Of a stretch of DNA of 64,000 nt, positions 13,691-24,696 are shown one piece after another. A program made the translations under genes and the position numbers. Every line of letters starts with the position of its first letter. Within the stretch, counting starts at the first letter, position 1. A model generated the notes under the pieces. That model had not been told where the DNA came from. It was given only the letters and a program-made list of their open reading frames with translations, and did no database searches. The stretch is from Mauremys mutica (Eukaryota; Chordata; Testudines; Geoemydidae), in the NCBI RefSeq assembly GCF_020497125.1, contig NC_059077.1, forward strand, positions 29,897,340 to 29,961,339, in the 5' to 3' direction.

Positions 13691-15374
13691 AAGAAACTAA
13701 GCATGTTGTCTTCTTCCAAACCACTAGGCAACCTGTATGGCATTCTACTTAAGATAACCCAAATGTTCTTGAAAGTTATCATAGATTGGGTGCAGTTAAT
13801 CTCTATGGACAATTAACTCACAAATTTGGCTTCTTTTTTCTCCTGCTGTGTCATAATTATTGCCAAATTAATATTAACCAGAAACGTCAACAGAAAAGCA
13901 AAACCATTCTATTCATTTGAAAGAGTCATCTTAGGTCAGATTTAGAAGACAGAGGAAAAGCAGACTAGCATGTGAAGAATGATCATTTATTTGGGGTCAT
14001 ATTGTGTCATCTTTTTTTTTTAAACCACAACTCCCAATTAAAATCAATATGGAGTTGTGCTTTCAAAAAAAAATCAGTAGTACAATATGGCCCATATTTA
14101 TTAATTTAGAGCTAAGTGTGTCTACAAGAGAGACTTTAGGCACTATACCTCTAAACAGGTGGAAGGCACCGACGTGCAGGAATTTGGGATTTTAAGAAAT
14201 TTTTAATCTATTTTTAGAAGTCTTATCAATATAAAAAACGGAAATGGTGAATTTCTTATGGTCTTTTTTTGTTTGTTTGTTTTTGGGGTGTCCTGCTTTG
14301 TACTGGACTCAGGTATTCTGGGATAAAACTTTGATATTCTATCCTTTTGCTTTTGAAGAAAACTCAGTGTATCCATGATCTTAGACTAATGAATAACGTT
14401 TTGAAAGAATACACTTCAACTGATGTACATTAAGCCATCTTGTGCCAGCAAAGAGCACAAGAGATGCTGTGAAATCTGCTCATCAGTTTGTTACTGCTCT
14501 ATGAGATGACGTTTAGGCCAGCTGCAGATTTTGATTATTCATTTGCAGGAGATGATTTGGTAATTAAAACTAAGATTAATTTGCTCATCAGGATAAAAAA
14601 GGGTTTCTTTACAGTCAAAGCAGTGTTATCAAAGTATAGTGTTAGTTTGGTCTGAAATGCTTCCTTGAAAAGCTTAGTGGGAAGCTGACAGACCCATCAA
14701 AATAGATCATATGTTATGGGAGGGCATTATTAACTAAGATGAGAAAAATTATATTCAAAGGGAATGTGGTCAGGTATGAGAGGATTTATTGCAATTGTCC
14801 AGGTCTCTACATGGTGGATGGAATCTGGTTTTCTAATGTTGGGGCAGATGTTTTTAATGTGCTCATCATACATCACTAAAGGGCTGTGTACTGACAGAGT
14901 TGAGGGGAAACTGACAGCACAATTATTTAACCTCTATCCATGATTAGACAGAATTCTATCTCCCAAAACTCAGCCAGAAAGTGTAGGGATTAGGAACAGA
15001 GAACAGTTGCAGGGAAAAGCCTTACTGGGCACAGATAAGTCACCTCCATATGGAGGGCCCAGTTTTTCACATTAGGGAAAGGGTTCAAAAAGGAGGTTAA
15101 CACCTGTTAACTTACTACTCCATGCCCTTGTATTCACTTGGTAGTCAGCACTGGTACAGCTACACTATTTGCTAAATCAGGGGTATTGCTGAATTCAGCC
15201 AAGGCCTACCAAAGAAATCATGGCAAAGCTAATACGCTATGATTAGGATTGTTCTGTCACCTCCACACTGTGACTTTCTACTTTTCTGGAACATCCTGGG
15301 CTTCATCCCACTCCTTTGATTCTCTGCAGGTGCCAGGAAAGGCACCTAACGATGTGGCCAAGCCCCCTCCTTGG
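13691..15374. other. No recognised feature
   Basis: AT-rich, with a T-rich run near 14260-14285. No exon, RNA gene or repeat family that I can support. Confidence 0.4.
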
Positions 15375-15788
15375 CAGGGCCAGCTCCAGGCACCAGCCGA
15401 GCAAGTTCGTGCTTGGGGCGGCAGATTCTACGGGGCAGCATTCCGCCCAATCCTAGGGTGGCATGGCCGTTTTTTTCCTGTTTGGTTTGCCGATCCGACC
15501 GCCCTGTAGGGGGTGGTGGCATGGAGGAGGGGAGCGCCCTGCTGGGAGTGGGCTGCACGCTCCTTCTACCCCAGCCAGTGCCAGGTCTGCAGCAAGCCTG
15601 GCAGCCCGTGTGACGAGCGCCCCACTGAAGCCTTGGCTGCCCCCCTTATTTATTTTCTCTGCTTTGCTGCTCCGGCTGCGCTGCAATTTTTAATTTTTTT
15701 TTTTTTTGCCCCTGCTTTGCCACTCCACAGGTTTTGGGTTTTTTATTTATGCACGCTTGGGGCATCAAAAAAGCCAGAGCCGGCTCTG
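15375..15788. mobile_element. hAT-type non-autonomous element with 8 bp TSD
   Basis: The left end is CAGGGCCAGCTCCAGGCACC. The right end, AAGCCAGAGCCGGCTCTG, is its diverged inverted copy. The flanks CTCCTTGG at 15367-15374 and 15789-15796 are identical, which is the 8 bp duplication expected of a hAT transposase. The interior is GC-rich and non-coding, with a poly-T run near 15694-15707. Open frames on both strands here are by-products of GC-rich sequence. Confidence 0.9.
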
Positions 15789-16736
15789 CTCCTTGGCCCT
15801 TCTGAGGGGGGTGGAAGCTGGTGAATAGACCCTTTGCTCCTGTCACCTCTGCAATGGGGGGTGGAAGACACTTGTCATGCCTGTTCTCATGTAGAAGGAT
15901 GAAAAGGATCCAGCTAAAACAGTGAGTGGGACGAAACAATGTAAAAATCAATGAGTCACAAAATCTGTGATTTTAACCATAATTTGCCATGACTCATACA
16001 TAAGATGTTTTTGTAGCATTTTCTGTGACAAAACCTAGCTCTAAGCATAATCATTGGAGCTTACTCAAGCCTATTTTATTGATGTATGTGTAATTCTAAC
16101 ATTTAAACTGCTGCAAATCAGCTTAGATTTACTGAAGTCAATGGAATTTTCTGGATTTGCACCAGATGAGGATCTGACCTGTTCTTTATATTATGACATA
16201 TTAGGCTCAAGTGATCCTTCGGGTATATGGGAACAACCCCCATTAACTTCAGAAGGAATCCAGAAACAGAATTGAGTCTACTTATTTTAACTTGTCTGCA
16301 AAGTTCTGTTTGGTCCAAATAATGTGATTAAAAAGCATGATGCCAGCATAGTTTGTTGATACTTTAGCTGCTGCTTGCAATACCGTAGAGAGCAGTTATA
16401 CAGCTGCTCTAATAAAAGTACCTTTTCGATCTAAAATGAAAGCCTCACCACAGCAATATCATTACTTCTTGCATAAATAAGCTCAGCACGGGGGAGGAGG
16501 GAAAGGGGGGGTGACAAATCAAAGTAATTGAATAGTCAGTAGCTTTAAATACGACTCTCAGATAGGACTAAAAATAAGGGGCCAGACCCTGCACTGAAGT
16601 AAATCAGTACATTTCCATTGATTTCAATGGAGCTACATCAATTTACTCCAGCAGAGGATCCAATCCACATCTTTTAAATTAGAAAGTCTTATAAATCAAA
16701 GCCCAATATTTCAGAAAGGGGAACTTTTTAGGTAAT
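15789..16736. other. Unrecognised, with palindromic repeat copies
   Basis: A clear copy of the palindromic repeat lies at 16577-16665. It has the core CCATTGATTTCAATGG and arms GGGGCCAGACCCTGC and GCAGAGGATCC. A weaker copy with GAAGTCAATGGAATTTTC lies around 16110-16190. No genes are visible. Confidence 0.5.
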
Positions 16737-17250
16737 AAGAACATAAGAATGGCCGTACCGGGTCAGACCAAAGGTCCATCTAGCCCAGTATCTGTCTACC
16801 AACAGTGGCCAATGCCAGGTGCCCCAGAGGGAGTGAACCTAACAGACAATGATCAAGTGACTCTCTCCTGCCATCCATCTCCATCCTCTGACGAACAGAG
16901 ACTAGGGACACCATTCTTACCCATCCTAGCTAATAGCCATTTATGGACTTAGCCACCATGAATTTATCCAGTTCCCTTTTAAACATTGTTATAGTCCTAG
17001 CCTTCACAACCTCCTCAGGTAAGGAGTTGACTGTGCGCTGCGTGAAGAACTTCCTTTTATTTGTTTTAAACCTGCTGCCTATTAATTTCATTTGGTGACC
17101 CCTAGTTCTTGTATTATGGGAATAAGTAAAAAACTTTTCCTTATCCATTTTCTCAACATCACTCATGATTTTATATACCTCTATCATATCCCCCCTTAGT
17201 CTTCTCTTTTCCAAGCTGAAATTAATTTTCCAAGGTAAATTAATTCTCTT
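16737..17250 (-). pseudogene. CR1 LINE, ORF2 C-terminal region and 3' part
   Basis: The + strand starts AACATAAGAATGGCCGTACC and continues with GGTCAGACCAAAGGTCCATC, a standard CR1 region in reverse. The minus-strand translation between about 17250 and 16930 shows the CR1 C-terminal signature, including [28 protein letters not shown] and [13 protein letters not shown]. The copy is truncated upstream, has no catalytic domain and ends before the usual octamer tail. Its host role is none; it is a dead retrotransposon fragment. Confidence 0.88.
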
Positions 17251-18711
17251 TATTAGTAGTACAGAAAAGACAAAAAAAGAACATTTGACCACAACTGGCC
17301 TGCTTCAAAATCCAGCCTACAAGATGGTTGCAAGAGAATTTATTGAGAGCTAGTGAGAATTCCTGTCACGGTAATTAGCAGGTTACTATAATTAAATACA
17401 AATTAGATGTAATGGGTTGGTGTGTTTAATCACTAACAAAACCTACATTTTAAAATATATTTGATGTACATTCCAGGAATTTATAGAAGTTGTCAGGTAC
17501 TGGGTCACAACCTCCAGGAGGGTCCCCAGCCATTACTTAGGAGGCTGTTTTCCAGTTTCAATTCCCTGTTTCTAGTTTCACATAGACCCTTTGCTCTATG
17601 AACTTGCATCTGGGTGTGCTTCACATGCCTGAAATTCCATAAACATTTCACCAATTCCCATGGTACCTCCTTTGAAGGAACATAGAAGTACCAGAGAAGA
17701 TTCAGGTTCACATCTGAATCAGAGCAGTTTAAAGTAGCTGAATATTTTGGCAGTCACACAGTAAAGAAAAGGCTAAGAACACCTGACAATACAATATATG
17801 TGGTTCTGAAAACCTAGAACACTCTTTTAAATGCAGCCACTACCTTATTCTAACCTGTTTGGTTTTTTTAAGGCCAAGGCCAAATGAGACACAATAACAC
17901 AACATAATATCAGACAAAGAATATAATAAACTCTGCCAATTCAGTATTAAATAATGCATACAGTACAATGGTATAAACATGTCTTAGAGCTATAATGAAA
18001 GAACTTAATACCAAAAAGGAGAATCAATTAAATATTTGGATGATACTATTTTTTAAAGTCAATGACAACTGTAGAAGCCAATGCAATATAGAGGGTGTGT
18101 CATAGTATCCCACTGACACAGAAAGATGCAGATGTTATCTGAAGTATTGCTATTATCTTTATAAAGAAAAACTTTGGATGGAAATTAAAGCTATTCTGAG
18201 AAGTTGGAAAACAAAGCATGTGCCTCTTATGGAGTAGGTTAGATCGGCTGTCTTATACTGTGATTTTTATAAGTGGAACTAAATGAAAAATTAGTAATGT
18301 AATGAGATGCAAATATTTTACATAATTAAAAATGATGATCCCATTGCATAGGTATTCATTATTAAGTATATCTTCTAACCCTTTAAACCAGCTTACAACC
18401 ATCAAATATAGGAAATAAGACAGTTGGATGGTGCTCTCATTGACTTATTTTATTTTTTTAATTGTCGTAAATGAGAAAAATCTAGTGTTAAAGTCTGAGA
18501 TCCATTTATTTAATAGGTTTATGTTTTTCTTGTAATATACAGTTCTGCACCTATCAAGGATACAGGTAAATGCACAAGTACACACACACACTATACATGA
18601 AATATTCTTGTGAGGCAACTATTGTATTCTTTCAGAAGTAAATAATTTGTTATAACATGAGTAACAGCATAAGATGAAATCTGATTACGCCATGTTTCTT
18701 AGCTCATAGAT
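17251..18711. other. No recognised feature
   Basis: AT-rich sequence, including a short run of CA dinucleotides near 18580. I see no gene. Confidence 0.4.
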
Positions 18712-18962
18712 CAGGGATTGGCAACCTTTGGCACACGGCCCATCAGGGAAATCCGCTGGCGGGCCGGGATGGTTTCTTTACCTGCAGCCTCCACAGGTTC
18801 GGCCAATTGCAGCTCCCACTGGCCACAGTTTGCCATTCCAGGGCAATGGGGGCTGCAGAAGCTGCGATTGGCCGAACCTGTGAAAGCTGCAGGTAAACAA
18901 GCTGTCCGAGCCCACCAGCGGATTTCCCTGACTGGCCACGTGCCAAAGGTTGCTGATCCCTG
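18712..18962. mobile_element. hAT-type MITE with near-perfect 8 bp TSD
   Basis: The ends are CAGGGATTGGCAACCTTTGG and, inverted, CAAAGGTTGCTGATCCCTG. The flanks are TCATAGAT (18704-18711) and CCATAGAT (18963-18970), an 8 bp duplication with one change. The interior is a long imperfect palindrome: both halves hold mirrored GGTTCGGCCAATTGC-like and CTGCAGGTAAAC-like blocks. It is non-coding and would need a hAT transposase supplied from elsewhere. Confidence 0.92.
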
Positions 18963-19413
18963 CCATAGATATTTCAGCTGTGGAAAGTGCAGGAGACAAA
19001 ATAAAGAGGAACAAGTATTAACATTAAGGTTCAATCTATAAGTAGTCTACAATTTAAGTTAATGTAGAAATCGTCTGCTAGGAGAAAGGAAATATATTCT
19101 GAGGGTGTCATTAATTTGTATTGATATCTTTTGTATTTTAAATTTAAAAGAAGCATATGCACCACGCTGGACTAGTTTGCTGAGAAACACCAACTGAACT
19201 GATTAGTAGTCCCCTAGCTGGAATGTTTCATCTCCCTGTAAATAAATTAAATTAAATTAAAAATATAAACAGTATATTAAGTTATCTAATTTGCCTAAGA
19301 TTTACATAATGCTTAGTAAAGTGGATTTAAAACCAACAGAGACCTACGTGCATATTGTCCTACCAACACTTGGCATTCCCCTTTCAGCACCAAGGTACAT
19401 GTCTTAGCCGTAA
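18963..19413. other. No recognised feature
   Basis: AT-rich spacer between two MITEs, including a tandem AAATT-like run near 19240-19260. Confidence 0.4.
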
Positions 19414-19687
19414 GGGCTAGTCTACTCTGGCAACACTAAAGTGTGTTTTTTGCCAGTGTAGACAAGCACCCCCCTGAGTGCAGCAAGTTGCAGCGCTATA
19501 AAGCGCCAGTGTGGACAGTGCACCAGTGCTGGGAGCCGCACTCCCAGAGCTGGCAGCTACGCCCCTCGGGGAGGTTGTTTTTACAGAGCGCCGGGAGAGC
19601 TCTCTCCCAGCACTGCGCTGGGAACACACAAGGCATGTCAAAGTGCTGCTGTGGCAGCGCTTTAGCATTGCCAGTGTAGACTAGCTC
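19414..19687. mobile_element. MITE with GGGCTAGTCTAC termini
   Basis: The left end reads GGGCTAGTCTACTCTGGCAA. The right end, inverted, reads GAGCTAGTCTACACTGGCAA. The halves share CTAAAG and GCAGCGCT-like blocks in mirrored order. The flanking TAA (left) and TTA (right) fit a Harbinger-like target preference but are not an identical duplication, so the superfamily is unsure. A related fragment lies at 43630-43725. Confidence 0.7.
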
Positions 19688-19965
19688 TTAGTGTCCTCTG
19701 TTTTCCCTTGGCATAAACTTACAGCTTGCTTGCCACAGACCCTGGCTTTCATTAAGTTTCCATCTGGATGTCAGTCTCATGGCAGACTGACTGTTTCTCC
19801 CCCTCCTCTCTGTGGGATCAAACCTTTGACAGAGTCTTGTGATCTTCAGATTGTCAGCCCTGGCATGCAACCCTGGTGCCAAACCTAGTGGCTGTTTGGG
19901 TAATACTCATTATGTAGGCCATTGTTTTACATTTCCTGCCTTTCTTTTAAAAGAACCCTTTAGAT

Positions 19966-20285
19966 CAGGGATCAGCAATCTTTGGCACACAGCCCATCAG
20001 GGTAATTTGCAGGAGGGCCGCGAGACATTGACCATCCTCAGGCACAGCCTCCCACAGCTCCCAGTGGCCATGGTTCACCTTTCCTGGCCAATGGGAGCTG
20101 CGGGAAGCACTGCAGGGATATGCTGGCCGCCACTTCCCACAGCTCCCATTGGCAGGGAATGGTGAACCGCAGCCACTGGGAGCTGCGGGGAGCCATGCCT
20201 GCAGACGGTCACTGTAAACAAAATGTCTCAAGGCCTGCCAGCAGACTACCCTGATGGGCCACATGCCAAAGGTTGCCGACCTCTG
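19966..20285. mobile_element. hAT-type MITE with perfect 8 bp TSD
   Basis: Left end CAGGGATCAGCAATCTTTGG; right end, inverted, CAAAGGTTGCCGACCTCTG. The flanks CTTTAGAT at 19958-19965 and 20286-20293 are identical. The interior repeats mirrored CCCACAGCTCCCA and TGGGAGCTGCGG blocks. It belongs to the same broad family as 18712-18962, with similar termini but a different interior. Confidence 0.93.
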
Positions 20286-20474
20286 CTTTAGATCTAACTC
20301 TGTGCAGTCAGGTAGAGTTGTATCACACAGGTGCATTGATGGGCAAATGATATTAACTTGACTGAACATAGCTTTAATATAATTTCCAATTAAAATATTG
20401 GCAGGAATCAAATCCTTTATACCAGCCACCATCAAATCCCTTCCATTTAAGGTGGATTTCAGCCCAAGGTACTT

Positions 20475-21622
20475 TCATAGAATATCAGGGTTGGAAGGGA
20501 CCTCAGGAGGTTATTTAGTCCAGCCTCCTGCTCAAAGCAGGACCAACCCCCAGACAGTGTTCTACCCAGTGATGAGCTGCCAAAATACTAACAACCGGTT
20601 CCCTCCTCCTCCTCACCCCAGGAGGGGTCATGCCCCCCCCCGGGGACTCCTGCCCCATCCAACCCCCCCATGTTCCTTGACAGGCCCCACCCCAACCCGT
20701 GCCCTATCCAGCCCCCTTCCCTGTCCTCTGTCTGCCCCTTGCCACCCCATCCAACCCCTTCTCTCATTCCTGATGGCACCCGGGGGACCCCCACCCCATC
20801 CAACCACCCCTTCTCTCTGTCCCCTGACTGTCCCTGGAATCCCTACCCCTAACTGCCCCCCACCGCCCCATCCAACCCCTGCTCCTTACTGACTGCCCCC
20901 CGGGACCCTTGCCCCCGTTCAATCCCCCTGTTGCCTGCCCTCTGACCGCTCTGACACTAATCCACCCCCCCCAACTCCCCTGCCCTCTATCCAACACCCG
21001 CTCCCTTACCGGGGTGCTGCCTGGAGGTGGGGGCCCAGCTGGGCTGGGGCTGGGACCGGAGCCACCTGGCCGATGTCGAGGCCGGACCCCGGGGGCCGGG
21101 GCAGGAGCCGCGCCACACCGCCCTGCCCGGCGAGGTCGCAGCTGGACCTGCGGGGCCAGGAGCCGTGCCGTGCCGCCCGGCCCGACCTCGCCGGGCAGCA
21201 CGGCGCCTGGAGCCCTCCTCCTGCTGGCATCCCCGACCCCCAGCCCCAGCTCACCTGCAGGAAGCCTCTGCTTTCTTCTCAGCCCTCCCAGGCTTCCCGC
21301 GCGAACAGCTGATTCGCGGGAAGCTGGGGAGGGGGAGGAGAGTTGAGAAGAGGAGGCGGAGTGAGGTGAGCTGGGGCCGGGGAAAGGGTAGGGAGCTGCT
21401 AGAGCTTTAGTTAAATTTAAAAGCCCTTTTGGAACTAGTTGTTCCTCCAGGAACAACCGGTTCTAAAGGGGCTTCTAAATTTAACAACCGGTTCGTGCGA
21501 ACTGGCTGCAGCTCACCACTGGTTCTACCTCAGTTCGCTAAATGGCCCACTCAAGGCTTGAGCTCACAACCTTGGGTTTACCAAGCCAGTGCTCAAACCA
21601 CTGAGCTATCCCTTCCCCCTTC
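20475..21622 (-). repeat. tRNA-derived turtle SINE, split by a hAT element
   Basis: Read on the minus strand, the SINE begins near 21622 with a GGGAAGGGATAGCTCAGTGG-like head. It has an A box at 21608-21598 (TAGCTCAGTGG) and a B-box position at 21565-21555 (GAGCTCAAGCC). It continues after the insertion to a CR1-like tail ending TTCTATGA at 20475. The other copy in this window is at 42912-43078. The SINE is cut between 20566 and 21522 by the 955 bp hAT element and is otherwise nearly full length. It matches the cryptodiran Cry I type SINE from memory. Confidence 0.85.
20567..21521. mobile_element. 955 bp hAT-type element nested in the SINE
   Basis: It begins CAGTGATGAGCTGC and ends GCAGCTCACCACTG, a clear terminal inverted repeat. 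The flanks GTTCTACC at 20559-20566 and 21522-21529 are identical, an 8 bp duplication. The left half is a C-rich, minisatellite-like tract of repeated CCCCATCCAACCCC-type units. The right half is CpG-rich. The words AACCGGTT recur near both ends. The long frames inside (20764-21456 minus; 20909-21346 plus) lack any transposase motif and are composition artefacts. Confidence 0.92.
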
Positions 21623-21624
21623 AC

Positions 21625-22385
21625 TAAAAGCTCAGAGACTGCTACAATGTCTACACTCTGATCTGGCAAATAGTCCTACTCCCTGACAAGACTTGCTTTA
21701 ACTAAAGTAATATCAGCTGTGGTCTCCCTCCATGCCAAACATCTTTTCCCATTAATTGTTGCACTGCTAATGGATTCCTTATTATTATTCCCATACTTAG
21801 TTTCGTGACTCATATTAATGATAACTCTTTCTGAAATCACACTAACAACATTTGCACACAAGACACCAGTGCTGTGGTTTATTTGGTTACCTTCCATGTT
21901 TAAAGTAATTGCATTAGTATTATTGTGGTATTTGGGGAGTTTTTCAGATTCAGACAACCTGGCTTTACGTGGCCAGGTGTACCACACAAATGGCATATAA
22001 CCTATTTCCTTTTAGGGTAAGAGTTTTTATGTTCTGGAATCCCATGAGCTTTTCTAACAGAACTGGACCTAGACCTACTTTTAAACCCTTCATTCCTTTT
22101 AAACTGGGGTTTAGACTTTTCATGATTTCTATTCTCTAGATAAGCATCAGCAATTGCTGCAGCCCTCAAGACAGAATCCAGTGCTCTAGCACAGATTGCT
22201 GCTTTAATATTTTCAGGAGTTATGTTTAATACTTGTTCCAAAGTAATTAAGTCTAGAAATTTATCAAGATTCCCAGAAGCTTTTGCTCCCATAACCCACT
22301 TTTTGACAAAACCCGTCAATTTATGAGCACATTCCACAAAAGTACAGTCAGTAGAAATTTTAAAATTTCTAAATTTTAACCTGTA
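21625..22385 (-). pseudogene. Ty3/Gypsy gag-protease remnant with SCAN-like capsid
   Basis: Gag normally assembles the particle and the protease cuts the polyprotein. The minus-strand frame from about 22370 holds FVKKWVMGAKASGNLDKF, LITLEQVLN and AAAIADAYLENR, the layout of the SCAN-like capsid C-terminal domain of Gypsy Gag. An in-frame TAG lies at 22004-22002. The same frame then gives a full CCHC zinc knuckle, C-HL-C-GTPG-H-VKPG-C, at 21995-21954. After a frameshift the protease follows (TINGKRCLAW, ADITLVKASLV), but its expected DTG active site reads ETT. No RT follows, as the copy stops at the SINE, and no LTR is visible. Strand, domain order and damage all point to a dead fragment. Confidence 0.8.
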
Positions 22386-22387
22386 AG

Positions 22388-22467
22388 GGAAAGATCTATG
22401 GCCTGCGTTATACAAGAGGTCAGACTAGATGATCACAATGGTGCCTTCTTATATTTGACTCTATGAA
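22388..22467 (+). repeat. CR1 LINE 3' tail, sense
   Basis: It reads CTATGGCCTGCGTTATACA, then GGTCAGACTAGATGATCACA, then CTTCTTATATTTGACTCTATGA. This is the last 80 bases of a CR1 copy including the terminal octamer-like word. It abuts the Gypsy remnant on one side and the body of another CR1 on the other. Confidence 0.8.
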
Positions 22468-22804
22468 ATAAGACGACAACTTTGTCAAAAAGCCCATCCT
22501 GGTTCCGTGGTGAAGTGAGGGCATGAATTGGATGTTTAGAAATAAAACAATATAGAACAAATGGAAAAAGGGGAGAAATTAAAGCAATTGATATAAATTA
22601 GCAAATTTATGAAGTACAGAAAATTGGTAAGGAATGCTAAATACATCATCAGGGAAAAATTTATGGGTGGCAGGGGTAAGGACAAAAAAGCTTAAAAAAA
22701 TGTTTTAGGACCAGAATAAATCCTCAGAATGTTATAAGCCCATTACTAGATGAAAATGATAAAATTGATAATAATGATTCAGAAAACATAGATGTGTTCC
22801 ATAC

Positions 22805-23499
22805 TGTAATGATGCGGGACTCACCCCTGTGGTGCCTCCTGCTGGTCTTTGTCAGGAATTAGCTCGTCCAGCTTCTGGAGCACCCTCTGCAGGCCAGTGA
22901 TCCGCCTTACCACTGGCCCCCATGTCCCTCCCAGGACCCCGGTGCCCCTTTCTCTGGGGTGCTGCCTCTCTGGCCATAACCCCTCAGTCTCAGAGTCTCC
23001 TCACCCAGGGGAACCCCCACCCCCTATCTCCACCTTGCCTCAGTGTAAGGCTACTGCCAGTCACCAACTAGCCCCCATTCCCTGGGGCAGACTGCAGTGT
23101 ATGCCACGCATCACAGGCAAGGGAGGTTTAGACCTGCTGCCTCTGTCTAGCCTTGGGCTGTCCCCTAAAATCCCAGTACTTGTTTGGCCTTATACTAGGC
23201 CACAGCCTGAGGGGTTTCCAGGCCAGAGCTCCCTTGGCCTTCCCACAGCCCTGCTCCACTCCCAGTGCCTTATTTCTAGTTCCCTGCAGCCAGGCCCATC
23301 TCTCTCTACAGCTAGAGAAAGACTGTTTGGGCTCCTGACTCACAGCCTCTTATAGGGGCCAGCTGGGCTCTGTTTGGGGTGTGACCGCAGCTCTGCCTAC
23401 TTCCCCCAATCAGCCCAGTGGCTGCTTTCTCCTGTGACAGCCCTTTCCTAGGGCTGTTTTAAGCCCCTCAGGGCAGGAGTGGGTGTCTACCCCGCTACA
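22805..23499. mobile_element. Solo LTR (695 bp) inside CR1
   Basis: The element starts TGTAATGATGCGGGACTCAC and ends CCCCGCTACA, the TG...CA form of a retroviral-type LTR. The flanks CATAC (22800-22804) and CGTAT (23500-23504) are a plausible 5 bp duplication with two transitions. CR1 coding resumes directly after it. No internal gag-pol is present, so LTR-LTR recombination removed it. The 168 aa frame at 22849-23355 is a chance frame. Confidence 0.75.
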
Positions 23500-23736
23500 C
23501 GTATATATTTCTGTAGTGTATATGAAAAGAAGCAGGAAGATGTACTCATATCGTATGAGAATGAAGTACTTTCCAGTCCATTAGTAACTGAGGAGGATAT
23601 TAGACAACATTTACTAGGGATAAAAAAAATTTAATCAGGAGCCCTAGACAACTTGTGCCCAAGAGTCCTAAAAGAATTGGTCAAGGAGATCTCTGGACCA
23701 CTTATGTGCATTTTTAATTAAACTTGAAATACCGGT

Positions 23737-24427
23737 TGTCATGGAGTCCCTGGGCGATGCTCTGGAGCTGCTCCCAACGAAGCCAGTCAGGACTCTGGTG
23801 AAGTCTCCTCTCTGTGAGCAGACTGTCTTCAGGGCAAGAAGCTCACACAGTTTCACCTTCCTGGGTCTGACCATGGAGCATTCAGCACCCTCTGCCTCTC
23901 CGTGCGCTTCCCACAGCAAGTTGGCCCAGGCGGGGTTCTGGGGAAGCCAGAAGGTCCTGCACACCAACTTCGCAGTCAGACGTGACTCTTAGCCAGCCAG
24001 TAAAACAGAGGTTTATTAGATGATAGGAACATGGTCTAAAACAGAGCTTGTAGGTACAGAGAACAGGACCCTTCAGCTGGGTCCATTGTGGGGGGCAGTG
24101 AGACAGACACCCACATCTGCACTCACTCCACATCCCCAGACAGCTCCAAACTGACTCACCCTCCAGCCCCTCCTCCTCTGGGCTTTGTCCCTTTCCCGGG
24201 CCAGGAGGTCACCTGATTCCTTTGTTCTCCAACACCTTTTGCTATCACCTTGCAGGGGGTAAGGGCCCAGGCCATTAGTTGCCAGGAGACAGACTGTTGG
24301 CCCTTTGCTCTGCAACAATTACATCCCCTTATCCCACCACCTAGAGACTTAAGAAATGCATAGGGAAAACTGAGGCACCTTCTACAGTATTCAGAGGAAA
24401 CATTAAGAACAGTCCCACTTCATCACA
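23737..24427. mobile_element. Second solo LTR (691 bp) inside the same CR1
   Basis: It starts TGTCATGGAGTCCCTGGGCG and ends CACTTCATCACA. The flanks CCGGT (23732-23736) and CAGGT (24428-24432) form a 5 bp duplication with one change. The CR1 reads on from ...ACCGGT to TAAAATTCC across it. It is a different family from the LTR at 22805. No coding region is attached. Confidence 0.82.
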
Positions 24428-24696
24428 CAGGTAAAATTCCATAAGAATGGAAGAGTGCTAATGTTGTGCCAATATCTAAAAAGGGAAAGTGGGATGACCC
24501 CCAAAATTACAGAACTGGGGACTGGTCTGGTACACAGTGAATCAGAAAGTTTTTTGTTTTTTGTTTTAAAGAAGCCGTACTGGACAAGAAACTGAACATG
24601 AGTTCCAGTGTGATGATGTAGCAAAAAGTGCTACTGTTATCTTTGGATATATTAAAGGTAAGAGTAGGGGGGTGATTGTACTTCTGTATATGACAT

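Noticed and set aside
20764..21456. Long minus-strand open frame of 230 codons
   Set aside because: It lies inside the hAT element defined by an exact 8 bp duplication, in C-rich and CpG-rich DNA, and shows no domain; overlapping frames exist on both strands.
22849..23355. Plus-strand open frame of 168 codons
   Set aside because: It falls wholly within a solo LTR and has proline/serine-rich composition without a known motif.
22805..24427. A single provirus bounded by the two LTRs
   Set aside because: The two LTRs differ in sequence and ends, each has its own flanking duplication, and the DNA between them is CR1.
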